From Clostridium paraputrificum (GTDB lineage: Bacteria > Bacillota > Clostridia > Clostridiales > Clostridiaceae), in NCBI RefSeq assembly GCF_900447045.1, contig NZ_UAWH01000017.1, forward strand, positions 129,001-193,000: 64,000 nt of DNA, read 5' to 3'. Each line of letters starts with the position of its first letter. Within the stretch, counting starts at the first letter, position 1. A program made the translations under genes and the position numbers. Below the pieces are notes generated by a model. It saw only the letters and a program-made list of their open reading frames with translations, was not told where the DNA came from and made no database searches. This document shows positions 19,733-29,704 of the stretch, one piece after another.

Positions 19733-19800
19733 ACAAACCTCTACCAACTAGCATTTTCTTTTTGTCAACTACCAGTTGCACCTGTGTATTTTCAACAGAT

Positions 19801-20244
19801 TTATTCTAAAATCATTTTTACGTGAGGTATATCAACTTCTTCATATACATCAGAAATCACTTTAAAACCTACTTTTTCATAAAGCTCTTTAGCGTATAAC
19901 TGAGCAGATAAAATGATCTTATTCTCTTTTAATTCCTTCTGTATAAATTCAATACTTCTCTTCATTAATTCGGATGCAATGCCTTTTCTTCTATATTCAT
20001 TTAATACTAAAACTCTTCCTATAGCTGCAGTATCATATGTTATTCCACTAGGAATTAATCTAGCATAAGCAACTATCTTCCCTTCATCTTCTAAAAATAT
20101 ATGAAATACCTTTTTATCAACATCATCAAAATCATTCTCTTGATAAATTTTCTGTCCACACACAAACACTTCATACCTTACTTTACAAATTTCATATAAT
20201 TCATCTAATGTTAAATCATAAAAGCTTTTTATCTTCCAGTTCAT
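19801..20244 (-). CDS. GNAT-family N-acetyltransferase
   Basis: A 147-residue acetyltransferase of the ElaA-like group. The N-terminus has LYEICKVRYEVFVCGQKIYQ, typical of ElaA proteins. The acetyl-CoA-binding motif A is IGRVLVLNEYRRKGIASELM (about 78-97). The C-terminal YEKVGFKVISDVYEE and IPHVKMIL fit the family. The acceptor is unknown. The ATG is preceded by AGGAGAA with a slightly long spacer. Single-gene unit. Confidence 0.85.
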   Translation of the reverse strand: MNWKIKSFYDLTLDELYEICKVRYEVFVCGQKIYQENDFDDVDKKVFHIFLEDEGKIVAYARLIPSGITYDTAAIGRVLVLNEYRRKGIASELMKRSIEFIQKELKENKIILSAQLYAKELYEKVGFKVISDVYEEVDIPHVKMILE

Positions 20245-20298
20245 ACTTATATATTCTCCTCTATCTACCTTATATTCATATTTAAAAAAACATATAAA

Positions 20299-20327
20299 TA
20301 TAAGAAGCCACCTTAGTAGCTTCTTAA
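20299..20327 (-). terminator. Terminator of the proBA operon
   Basis: TAAGAAGC pairs with GCTTCTTA (20301-20308 and 20319-20326) just beyond the proA stop codon; the minus-strand tail is AT-rich. Confidence 0.7.
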
Positions 20328-20330
20328 AAT

Positions 20331-21575
20331 TTATCTTATTTGTCCATTACCATAAATAATATACTTTGTAGTTGTTAATTCAGTTAATCCCATTGGCCCT
20401 CTAGCATGTAGCTTTTGAGTACTTATTCCAATTTCAGCTCCAAACCCAAACTCACTTCCATCAGTAAATCTTGTTGATGCATTAACATATACAGCAGCAG
20501 CGTCTACTCTTTGTAAAAATCTTTGAGAATTATCATAGCTCTTAGTAATTATTGCTTCTGAATGTCCAGAACCATACTTATTTATGTGTGAAATAGCTTC
20601 ATCCACATCTTTAACTACCTTAACTCCAATAATATAATCAAGATATTCTTTTCCCCAATCTTCTTCAGTTGCTGCCTCAACATCTTCTATTATATTTCTA
20701 ACCTTTTCATCACCTATCACTTTTACGTTCTTTTCTCTTAATACATTAATAATCATAGGTATAAATTTATCAGCAACCTTTTCACTTACTAAAAGCTTTT
20801 CTTCTGCATTACAAACAGCAGGTCTACTAGTCTTTGCATTTATAACTATATTTTTAGCCATTTCTAAATCTGCATCACAATCAACATAAACATGACAGTT
20901 TCCTGTTCCAGTTTCAATAACTGGTACTGTGGCACTCTTTACTACAGCTTGTATAAGACCTGCACCTCCTCTTGGTATAAGCACATCTATATATTCATTT
21001 AATCTCATCATTTCTGTAGCAACTTCTCTACTTGTATCTTCTACTAACTGTAATGAATACTCTGGAAGCCCAGCTTCCTTTATCCCTTCCACTAAAGCTT
21101 TAACTATTGCCATATTAGAATTTATAGCTTCACTTCCACCTCTTAATATAACTGCATTACCAGTCTTTAAACATAAACCTGCTGCATCACAAGTAACATT
21201 AGGTCTAGCCTCATATATAATCCCTATTACCCCCATAGGAACTCTTTGTTTACCTATTTGTAATCCATTTGGCCTCCTCCACATTGAAGTAACTTCTCCA
21301 ACTGGATCTGCTAATGATACTACTTGTCTTAATCCATCTGCCATATCAGCTAATCTTTTTTCATCTAGCTTTAGTCTATCTAACATAGCTTTAGTAGTAC
21401 CTTTTTCAATAGCTTTTTCTAAATCCTTCTTATTTTCTCTTAAGATATTATCCTTATTTTCTAGCAACTTTTCAGCCATCTTAAGTAAAGCTTCATTCTT
21501 TTGTGTTGTAGTTGCATTCATAAGTTCATATGATGCTTCTTTTGCTCTTTGTCCTTTTAAAATTAATTTACCCAT
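20331..21575 (-). CDS. proA: Gamma-glutamyl phosphate reductase
   Basis: It reduces glutamate 5-phosphate to the semialdehyde with NADPH in proline synthesis. The 414 residues match the family. The catalytic Cys is in [11 protein letters not shown] (about 256). IYEARPNVT and SGHSEAI are diagnostic. Start ATG follows AAGGGGG. It lies 16 bases downstream of proB in one operon; proC is not in the window. Confidence 0.97.
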   Translation of the reverse strand: MGKLILKGQRAKEASYELMNATTTQKNEALLKMAEKLLENKDNILRENKKDLEKAIEKGTTKAMLDRLKLDEKRLADMADGLRQVVSLADPVGEVTSMWRRPNGLQIGKQRVPMGVIGIIYEARPNVTCDAAGLCLKTGNAVILRGGSEAINSNMAIVKALVEGIKEAGLPEYSLQLVEDTSREVATEMMRLNEYIDVLIPRGGAGLIQAVVKSATVPVIETGTGNCHVYVDCDADLEMAKNIVINAKTSRPAVCNAEEKLLVSEKVADKFIPMIINVLREKNVKVIGDEKVRNIIEDVEAATEEDWGKEYLDYIIGVKVVKDVDEAISHINKYGSGHSEAIITKSYDNSQRFLQRVDAAAVYVNASTRFTDGSEFGFGAEIGISTQKLHARGPMGLTELTTTKYIIYGNGQIR

Positions 21576-21591
21576 TCTTTGCCCCCTTATA

Positions 21592-22401
21592 TTATTTTTT
21601 TCCTAAAAATAAAGTACCAACATTTTTACCTGCCAATATATCTAGTAATATATTAGGATTACTTCCATTCGCTAATACCATATTAACTCCAGCATCTGCA
21701 GACACTTTCGCTGCCATTAACTTAGTAATCATTCCTCCAGTTCCTAAGTTAGACCCAGCCCCACCAGCACATTCTTCTAATTCAGGAGTAACTTCTTCTA
21801 CTACTTCTAGCATTTTTGCCTCTTTATTGCTTCTTGGGTCTGAATCATAAAATCCATCTATATCAGATAATATAACTAAAAGATCTGCTTTTACTAAACT
21901 TGCAACTATTGCAGATAAATTATCATTATCACCAAATCTAACTATATTTTCAATTTCATCTATAGAAACAGTATCATTTTCATTTACTATCGGAATTATT
22001 CCATTTTCTAGCAAAGTTTCAAATGTGTTGCATACATTTTCTCTTATATGGTCATCCTCAACAACATCTCTAGTAAGTAAAACCTGTCCTACAACATGGC
22101 TATATTCTCCAAAGAACTTACTATATATATGCATTAATTCACATTGTCCTACAGCTGCTACTGCTTGTTTTTCTCTTATAGTTTTGGGCTTTTCTTTTAA
22201 CTTTAATTTGCTTACTCCAACTCCAATTGCACCAGATGTAACAAGTACAACTTCATTACCTGAATTTATCATATCAGATAGTATTCTTGTTAATTTTTCA
22301 ATTCTTGTCAGATTAATATTTCCATTTTCATAAGTTAGCGTTGAAGTTCCTACTTTAACTACTACCCTTTTTACTTCTTTTAATTGTTTACGAAAGCCCA
22401 T
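21592..22401 (-). CDS. proB: Glutamate 5-kinase (short form without PUA domain)
   Basis: It phosphorylates glutamate in the first step of proline synthesis. The protein is 269 residues and consists only of the amino-acid kinase domain ([36 protein letters not shown]). The ~100-residue PUA domain of the enterobacterial enzyme is absent, as in many clostridia. Start ATG follows AAGGGGATG. It precedes proA and follows an AI-2E-type permease gene by 41 bases. Confidence 0.95.
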   Translation of the reverse strand: MGFRKQLKEVKRVVVKVGTSTLTYENGNINLTRIEKLTRILSDMINSGNEVVLVTSGAIGVGVSKLKLKEKPKTIREKQAVAAVGQCELMHIYSKFFGEYSHVVGQVLLTRDVVEDDHIRENVCNTFETLLENGIIPIVNENDTVSIDEIENIVRFGDNDNLSAIVASLVKADLLVILSDIDGFYDSDPRSNKEAKMLEVVEEVTPELEECAGGAGSNLGTGGMITKLMAAKVSADAGVNMVLANGSNPNILLDILAGKNVGTLFLGKK

Positions 22402-22442
22402 TTCTACATCCCCTTAATATCTTATTTATAATATTTATATTA

Positions 22443-23519
22443 CTATACCTTTTTTATCTTATCAATAAAAGGGATCTTTACATCCTTACTTTCTATAAAA
22501 GTCTTTATTATTAATTTTAATAAAGAATATATTGGTACTATACAAAATGCAACTAATGGTCCTCCTATTGCTGCTCCTCCTACTACTAAAAATATATCAG
22601 TAATTGGATGTATATTCATTGTTTTTCCCATTATAAATGGAACAACTACTCTTCCCTTCAATGTTTGAGCTATTATAAATAACAATGTTAATTTTATCAA
22701 CATGTTAAACCCTATTATTGTTGCAACTATATATGGGATTATCATAGAAATAAAAAATCCTACAAATGGAATAAAAGCTAGTATGAATGTAGTAAATGCT
22801 AATAATAATGCACTAGGCATACCTATTATTACATAACCAATGAAAACCATAGTGGCTAAAGATAATGCTACTATAGCCTGACCTATTATATATGTAGATA
22901 GAACATCATCACATTTAGGTAATAATTTTTCAACAGTATCTTTATATTTTTCTGGGCAATATTTTAAAACAATATTTTTAAAATTATGACCGTCTCTTAA
23001 TAAAAAGAATGTAATTAATATAATTAATAACACATTAGAAAATAACATCATTCCTTTATCAAATATATCTTTAGCATTTGTAACTAATAATGAAATATAA
23101 TTTATTATTCCAGTGCATAATGAACTTATTGATGATTGTATACTATCATCATTTATAACCTCATTAGTAAATTCAGCTATTTGATTTCTATCTATATAGG
23201 TTAGTATTAATGATTTAAGTTGTACTAACTGAACTACAAGGTATTCTCCAAAGTATCTAATAACAGCTGCTAATATAAATGCTGTTATTGATAATGTTAA
23301 TAAGGCCGCCTTTGAAGTTTTCATTCCCTTTTTTACAAATATATCATTCAATGGTTTTAGAATATAAAAAAGAAATACCCCAAATATTATAGGTGCTACT
23401 ATTACCAATAATATAACCTCTAAAAATTCATGTATTATGCTAAATTTACCCAACATATATAACAAAAATATTGTTAAATTAGCTATAATTAAATTGTTAA
23501 TAACTTTCTTTTTATCCAT
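22443..23519 (-). CDS. AI-2E family transporter (PF01594 permease)
   Basis: A 358-residue integral membrane protein with about eight hydrophobic segments, starting with two helices near residues 8-60. The family signatures LLRDG (about 172) and PFVGFFISMIIP, PFIMGKTMNIHP near 250-310 are clear. Members export autoinducer-2 or act as Na+/H+ antiporters; substrate cannot be inferred. Start ATG follows AAAGGAGAG. It is the first gene before proBA, and the short spacing suggests a common transcript. Confidence 0.85.
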   Translation of the reverse strand: MDKKKVINNLIIANLTIFLLYMLGKFSIIHEFLEVILLVIVAPIIFGVFLFYILKPLNDIFVKKGMKTSKAALLTLSITAFILAAVIRYFGEYLVVQLVQLKSLILTYIDRNQIAEFTNEVINDDSIQSSISSLCTGIINYISLLVTNAKDIFDKGMMLFSNVLLIILITFFLLRDGHNFKNIVLKYCPEKYKDTVEKLLPKCDDVLSTYIIGQAIVALSLATMVFIGYVIIGMPSALLLAFTTFILAFIPFVGFFISMIIPYIVATIIGFNMLIKLTLLFIIAQTLKGRVVVPFIMGKTMNIHPITDIFLVVGGAAIGGPLVAFCIVPIYSLLKLIIKTFIESKDVKIPFIDKIKKV

Positions 23520-23589
23520 AATAAACTCTCCTTTATTATGGTTAGTTTATCCACAAAATAATTAAAAATTCTATTTATGAGGTATTTAT

Positions 23590-23996
23590 ATGAAAAACTT
23601 ATTTGTTCATGATCTTACAATTTCTAATAGACAAGATATGATTAAAATAATAAAGTTAATAAGAAAAGATATTAAGGAAAGTTAAATAAGCGTGGTATAG
23701 TTATAGTATTTTGTCCTCATACTACGGCAGGGATAACAATAAATGAAAATACTGATTCTGATGTAGTTAGAGATTTAATTTATGGATTTGAAAAAGCTTA
23801 TCCTACTATTAATAAAAATTATAAACACTTTGAAGGAAATTCTCATACCCACTTAAAATTATTAGCTATTGGTGCTTCTCAATATTTAATCTTAAGTAAT
23901 GGCGAATTAATCTTAGGATCTTGTCAAGATGTTTACTTTTGTGAATATGATGGTTCAAGAAAGCGTAAGCTTTATGTGAAAATAATTTTAGACTAA
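23590..23996 (+). pseudogene. yjbQ: YjbQ-family (UPF0047) gene broken by a one-base frameshift
   Basis: ATG at 23590 follows GAGGT and encodes 31 codons before TAA at 23683. The remainder of the family continues in the -1 frame from about 23682 to the stop at 23996, with the diagnostic FCPHTTAGITINENTD, HFEGNSHTHLK and LGSCQDVYFCEYDGSRKR. Adding one base after codon 31 would restore a protein of normal length (about 135 residues). No canonical slippery heptamer is at the junction. This is therefore either a recent inactivation or a sequencing error. Intact members are thiamine-phosphate-synthase-like or protective enzymes of uncertain role. Confidence 0.85.
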
Positions 23997-24000
23997 ACTA

Positions 24001-24036
24001 AAAGGAGTTTAGATAATTACCTAAACTCCTCTTAAT
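24001..24036 (+). terminator. Terminator after the yjbQ pseudogene
   Basis: AGGAGTTTAG pairs perfectly with CTAAACTCCT (24003-24012 and 24021-24030). The plus-strand tail is only moderately T-rich; TTTT follows on the minus strand, so it may be bidirectional. Confidence 0.7.
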
Positions 24037-24058
24037 ATTAATAGAAATTTTAATACAG

Positions 24059-24082
24059 AATAATACTGGGGATAGTATTATT
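24059..24082. repeat. Perfect 9-bp dyad in the yjbQ-GH1 intergenic region
   Basis: AATAATACT and AGTATTATT flank GGGGAT. It lies outside any gene and terminator. It looks like a regulator binding site, but no adjacent promoter is obvious. Confidence 0.5.
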
Positions 24083-24132
24083 TCATGAGTCTAAAGTTAT
24101 AAAAAGTTAATTAATATCGGCAAGTTTCTTTC

Positions 24133-24180
24133 TTTAAATAACTTTAGCTTGATGGCTTAATTTAGCTATCTTTATTTAAA
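24133..24180 (-). terminator. Possible imperfect terminator hairpin after the GH1 gene
   Basis: TTTAAATAA and TAGCT (24133-24149) pair with AGCTA and TTATTTAAA (24164-24180) with small internal loops. It lies about 60 bases past the GH1 stop codon. Confidence 0.4.
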
Positions 24181-24225
24181 TTTTAATATATATATTTTTC
24201 AATATAAACCTCAAAATCTAAACAT

Positions 24226-24240
24226 TGTACCCATACAGTT
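24226..24240 (-). repeat. Downstream copy of a 15-bp element flanking the GH1 gene
   Basis: TGTACCCATACAGTT (plus strand) abuts the GH1 stop codon. It differs at one base from the copy at 25735-25749 upstream of the gene, in the same orientation. Confidence 0.65.
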
Positions 24241-25656
<1,416 letters not shown>

Positions 25657-25734
25657 TTATACCTCCTAGTTTTTCCCTTTATGCTTTCATTCTAATTCAT
25701 GTTTAATCTGATTTACATATCTATTTCCTAACTC

Positions 25735-25749
25735 TGTACCCAAACAGTT
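25735..25749 (-). promoter_or_regulatory. Upstream copy of the 15-bp element (possible operator of the GH1 gene)
   Basis: TGTACCCAAACAGTT on the plus strand contains an ACAG/CTGT dyad with its neighbours (CTGT-N6-ACAG on the minus strand). It lies about 85 bases before the GH1 start. Confidence 0.5.
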
Positions 25750-25754
25750 TTTTT

Positions 25755-25790
25755 ATAAAAAAAAGCTTGCTAACAAAGCAAGCTTTTATT
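25755..25790 (-). terminator. Terminator of the YitT gene
   Basis: AAAAGCTTGCT pairs with AGCAAGCTTTT (25761-25771 and 25777-25787), with a run of T downstream on the minus strand. Confidence 0.85.
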
Positions 25791-26632
25791 TATTCTACTA
25801 AATTCATAAATCCCTTTCCTAAAACTTCAGTTGTAGCATTAACTGTTATAAATGCTTCTGGATCTTCTTTCTTTATAAATTGTTTTAATTGTATAAATTG
25901 TCTTCTACTTAAAATGGTCAATATAATAGTATTTTCTCTTCCTGTATATCCACCCTTTCCTTTAAATACAGTACAACCTCTATCTACATCTTTATTGATA
26001 TACTCTACAACTGTTTGTTCTTTTTGAGTAAAAATAAGTACTTGTTTACAAGAATTAAAACCATCTATAAATTTATCTATTAATGTACCAATTAGGTAAA
26101 CACTTAATAACCCAAATAGCCCTAACTCCATCCCAAATGTATACATAGCAAGTAATATTACTATGGAATCAGATATAAGCTGCCCCATACCATATCCAAT
26201 ATGAAAATACTTACTTAGTAACTTAGCAATTATACTAGTTCCACCTGTGGATGCATCCTGAGTAAACATTATAGCTGTTCCCATAGCTAATAATGCACTA
26301 CCAAAAATAGTTGCAAGCACTAAGTTATTTGTTAATGCAAATGATATTCCTGATTTTTCAGTTATTGAAAGTATTGCTGAAAGACCAAAGGCAGCATAAA
26401 TACTCTTTATACCAAATTCTCCACCAATAAATATAAATGCAACACCAAATAATATTACATTTGCAACAAACATAATAATTCCTGACTCTATTCCAGTTAT
26501 ATCATGTAACACTAAAGCTAACCCTGATACTCCACCACATGCTATATTATTAGGAAAAAAGAAAAATATAAATGAAGCTACCACTAATAATACTCCAAAT
26601 GTTATAATTGTGTACTCTTTTACCTTCTTCAT
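25790..26632 (-). CDS. YitT family membrane protein
   Basis: A 280-residue protein with five or six membrane helices in the first ~200 residues (the YitT/DUF161 domain, e.g. PNNIACGGVSGLALVLH and TQDASTGGTSIIAKLLSK). A cytosolic DUF2179 domain follows (about 220-275, with RGCTVFKGKGGYTG and ILTILSRRQFIQLKQFI). The transported substrate is unknown. Start ATG follows AGGGGGAAC. Transcribed alone on the minus strand. Confidence 0.88.
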   Translation of the reverse strand: MKKVKEYTIITFGVLLVVASFIFFFFPNNIACGGVSGLALVLHDITGIESGIIMFVANVILFGVAFIFIGGEFGIKSIYAAFGLSAILSITEKSGISFALTNNLVLATIFGSALLAMGTAIMFTQDASTGGTSIIAKLLSKYFHIGYGMGQLISDSIVILLAMYTFGMELGLFGLLSVYLIGTLIDKFIDGFNSCKQVLIFTQKEQTVVEYINKDVDRGCTVFKGKGGYTGRENTIILTILSRRQFIQLKQFIKKEDPEAFITVNATTEVLGKGFMNLVE

Positions 26633-26741
26633 CTTGTTCCCCCTATTATGTATTTATCTACAATATATATTAACACAATAGTCTCCATCTTATAAATTAG
26701 TATATAACAATTTAATTTTTTAATATAAGAATTAAATATTT

Positions 26742-27602
26742 CTAAATTCCTAATTCTTTATATATGGCTTTTGCTACTCCACTATTATCATTAGTATCTG
26801 TTATATTTTTTGCAATCTCTTTTATCTCTGGAATAGCATTTTCCATAGCATATGCTTTCTTAAACTCAGTAAACAATGAATAATCATTGAAACTATCTCC
26901 AAAAGCTATAACTTCTTCATTTTTTACTCCCATCTTTTCGGTAACTTTTTTTAATATGTAACCTTTTTGAGCTCTTTCATCTGTTATTTCAATGTTCGTT
27001 ATAAAAGATGATAATACGGCTAATCCTCCAATATCACTTAATTCACTCTTAGTTCTTTTAATAATCTCTATATCATTACTAAAGGTTATTATTTTTCTTA
27101 CTTCTATATCACTTTCTATAAATTTATCAATATCATCTATATATTTAAGGCTCTTAAAATGATCATGATTCTTTGCTATTTCTAAGGCCTTATCATAATC
27201 TTGAACCTTTTCAAAATTCTGAACTCTATAAACCATTTCTTTTAAAGCTTCTTCTTTTGTATTTATAGTATAGGAACCATCACCAGTATATAATTCAACT
27301 ATTAAATTTTCTTTGCGAAGAATATCTAGTATATCTTTTATTTTTCCTTTATTCATACTTATACTTTCAACAATTTCACCATTTTCATCTCTAAACTCTG
27401 CACCATTCATAAGAATATACTCACACTTTATTCCGTACTTATCCATGAAAGGTTTTACACTATCATACATTCTTCCTGTTGCTATAATAAAGTGTATTCC
27501 TAATTCTTTAGATTTTAATATAGCCTTTACATTTTCTTCTGTTATATCGTGCTGAGAATTTAATAATGTTCCATCCATATCTGACGCTATTACCTTTATC
27601 AA
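26742..27602 (-). CDS. Cof-type HAD hydrolase
   Basis: A 286-residue HAD-IIB phosphatase. Motif I is SDMDGTLLNSQ at the N-terminus, motif II ATGRMYDSV, motif III the Lys in AQKGYILKK and motif IV FGDSFNDYSLF. I favour the TTG at 27602, eight bases after GGAGG, because family members start immediately before this strand. An ATG at 27629 after AAAGGA is the alternative, adding nine residues. The substrate is unknown. Confidence 0.85.
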   Translation of the reverse strand: MIKVIASDMDGTLLNSQHDITEENVKAILKSKELGIHFIIATGRMYDSVKPFMDKYGIKCEYILMNGAEFRDENGEIVESISMNKGKIKDILDILRKENLIVELYTGDGSYTINTKEEALKEMVYRVQNFEKVQDYDKALEIAKNHDHFKSLKYIDDIDKFIESDIEVRKIITFSNDIEIIKRTKSELSDIGGLAVLSSFITNIEITDERAQKGYILKKVTEKMGVKNEEVIAFGDSFNDYSLFTEFKKAYAMENAIPEIKEIAKNITDTNDNSGVAKAIYKELGI

Positions 27603-27824
27603 CTTCATATCCTCCATTTTCATTAGCATTCCTTTAATATTATATCAGATGCTGTCTAGTACTATTATTTAATACTTTCACTACATCTTTTCGATAATTA
27701 ATTCTTAATTTCTTTAATATTTCTACATAATTATTAAACTTTTTTGATTATTTATACTATCTTTTTTATAAAAAGTATAATAAAATATAATCATTGCATA
27801 ATTATAAACTTAAAGGAGACAAAA

Positions 27825-29168
27825 ATGAATAAAAATTCAAATATAAAAATTTCATCTTTTTTAAAATTTTTTATTCCTTCTATTATAGGTATATTACTTT
27901 TTATGACCCCTATAAATATAGGCGGTGAAGTTACTATACCAGTAGCATTTCTTTCTAACTATACAGTTAATTTAATTGGTGATATTCTTCCTTTAATTGC
28001 TGTATTACTTATTTCAATCTCAGCTTTAGGAAGTATTTTAGTAAAATTTATAAAACCTAAAAATAAAGTTTTAAATGAACTTTTTTCTGTTTCACCAATC
28101 TGGCTTTTTGCTAGAATAACTGGAATGATACTTGCTATAATGTCCTATTCTAAAATCGGACCTGAATTTATATGGTCTGAAAGTACTGGTTCTATGATTT
28201 TATTTGATTTACTACCAGTATTAACATCAATATTCTTATTTGCAGGTTTATTTCTTCCACTTCTACTTAATCATGGATTATTAGAATTTGTTGGTGCATT
28301 ATTTACAAAAATAATGAGGCCTATATTTAAATTACCTGGAAGATCATCCATAGACTGTATTACTTCATGGTTAGGAGATGGAACAATAGGAATTCTTTTA
28401 ACAAGTAAGCAATATGAAGAAGGATTTTATACTAAAAAGGAAGCAGCAATAATAGGTACTTCTTTTTCTGCAGTATCTATAACTTTTAGCTTAATGGTTA
28501 TATCTCAAGTTGGGCTATCTCACATGTTTGTTCCTTTTTACATAACAGTTACTTTAGCTGGTATTATAGCGGCAATAATTATATCTAGAATACCTCCTCT
28601 TTCAAGAAAACCAGATACATACATTGATGGAAGTGCAAAAAAAGAGGATTTCGATTTAATTCCAGAAGGATACACTACATTCTCATGGGGATTACATAGT
28701 GCATTAAACAAGGCTGAAGAAAATGCTAGTATAACTAAAATTTTATTAGATGGATTTAAAAATGTTTTAGATATGTGGATAGGTGTTTTACCTGTTGTTA
28801 TGGCTATGGGTGGAATTGCAGTTATGATTGCTGAGTATACAACATTCTTCCAACTTCTTGGTATGCCTTTTATTCCTCTTTTAGAATTACTAAGAATTCC
28901 TGAAGCCGTACAAGCTTCTCAAACATTAGTAGTTGGATTTGCTGATATGTTTATCCCATCAGTTTTAGCTTCTTCAATAGAAAGTGAAATGACTAGATTT
29001 ATAATAGCTGCAACATCTGTAACTCAACTGATATACATGTCAGAAGTAGGAGGCTTATTACTAGGTTCCAAGATACCTGTTAACTTAAAAGACTTAATAA
29101 TAATCTTTATTCAAAGAACTTTAGTTACCCTACCTATTATTACATTAATAGCAAACATAATCTTTTAA
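27825..29168 (+). CDS. YjiH family membrane protein (nucleoside-recognition 'Gate' domain)
   Basis: A 447-residue protein with about ten membrane helices. The two Gate-like domains (around 130-260 and 320-440) resemble the spore-maturation/nucleoside-recognition family; the YjiH group contains GDGTIGILLTSKQY and GGIAVMIAEYTTFFQLLG. Function is not established. The ATG at 27825 follows AAAGGAGAC; a longer frame upstream has no ribosome binding site. Single-gene unit. Confidence 0.82.
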   Translation: MNKNSNIKISSFLKFFIPSIIGILLFMTPINIGGEVTIPVAFLSNYTVNLIGDILPLIAVLLISISALGSILVKFIKPKNKVLNELFSVSPIWLFARITGMILAIMSYSKIGPEFIWSESTGSMILFDLLPVLTSIFLFAGLFLPLLLNHGLLEFVGALFTKIMRPIFKLPGRSSIDCITSWLGDGTIGILLTSKQYEEGFYTKKEAAIIGTSFSAVSITFSLMVISQVGLSHMFVPFYITVTLAGIIAAIIISRIPPLSRKPDTYIDGSAKKEDFDLIPEGYTTFSWGLHSALNKAEENASITKILLDGFKNVLDMWIGVLPVVMAMGGIAVMIAEYTTFFQLLGMPFIPLLELLRIPEAVQASQTLVVGFADMFIPSVLASSIESEMTRFIIAATSVTQLIYMSEVGGLLLGSKIPVNLKDLIIIFIQRTLVTLPIITLIANIIF

Positions 29169-29172
29169 ATAG

Positions 29173-29206
29173 AAATAAGCCAAGTAAAACTTGGCTTATT
29201 TTAATA
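29173..29206 (+). terminator. Bidirectional terminator between YjiH and the LURP-like gene
   Basis: AATAAGCCAAG pairs with CTTGGCTTATT (29174-29184 and 29190-29200), followed by TTAATATTT; A-rich on the other side. Confidence 0.8.
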
Positions 29207-29686
29207 TTTATCAAATAATCCATTAATATCTACAAGTAAATACACTACCAGTGCTACTAATGCAAATTCATCCTTATTAATTCTTATACTAAGGTGATTA
29301 TCGGTAAACTTATTTTTTTCATCTATATTAGCTATGACTAATCCATTCTTTAGTAATTCAAAACTTCTCTTATCTGTTACTGTTTTACTTACTGTAAAAT
29401 CTCCAAATATCCCTCTTATATTCATACTTGTAAAGTAAAAACTTTTAAATATATTAAAAATTTTTCTTTCTTTATCATCAGATACACTATATTTAGGGGA
29501 TTCAAAATCATTAACACAACATGTAGTAAGTATTAATTCATTATTTTCTAAATCGAATAACTCAAATTTATTATTATCATCATCACTAACACAGTAATAA
29601 AATAAACTCTTTCCACTATCATCTTTTATATTATATCTACTTTTATTTTTATAAGTAGGATCCATAATATAATAATTACACCCCAT
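29201..29686 (-). CDS. Beta-rich protein, possibly LURP-one/Tubby-like
   Basis: A 161-residue soluble protein. It reads as a series of beta strands with D-x-x-G turns (YNIKDDSGKSLFYY, FELFDLENNELIL) and ends in a hydrophobic helix (EFALVALVVYLLVDI). This architecture is reminiscent of the LURP-one-related/Tubby C-terminal fold, but I cannot confirm it. The ATG at 29686 follows GGAGAG. It is the last gene of the three-gene unit DUF1836-ATPase-this protein, 18 bases after the ATPase stop. Confidence 0.6.
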   Translation of the reverse strand: MGCNYYIMDPTYKNKSRYNIKDDSGKSLFYYCVSDDDNNKFELFDLENNELILTTCCVNDFESPKYSVSDDKERKIFNIFKSFYFTSMNIRGIFGDFTVSKTVTDKRSFELLKNGLVIANIDEKNKFTDNHLSIRINKDEFALVALVVYLLVDINGLFDKY

Positions 29687-29704
29687 ACCTTTTCTCTCCA
29701 CACT

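Noticed and set aside
20929-21606. A 225-codon plus-strand ORF
   Set aside because: It is antisense to proA, lacks a ribosome binding site and has low-complexity composition caused by codon bias of the real gene.
23676-23690. Programmed -1 frameshifting in yjbQ
   Set aside because: The junction lacks a canonical X-XXY-YYZ heptamer and a following structure, and the family is not known to use frameshifting.
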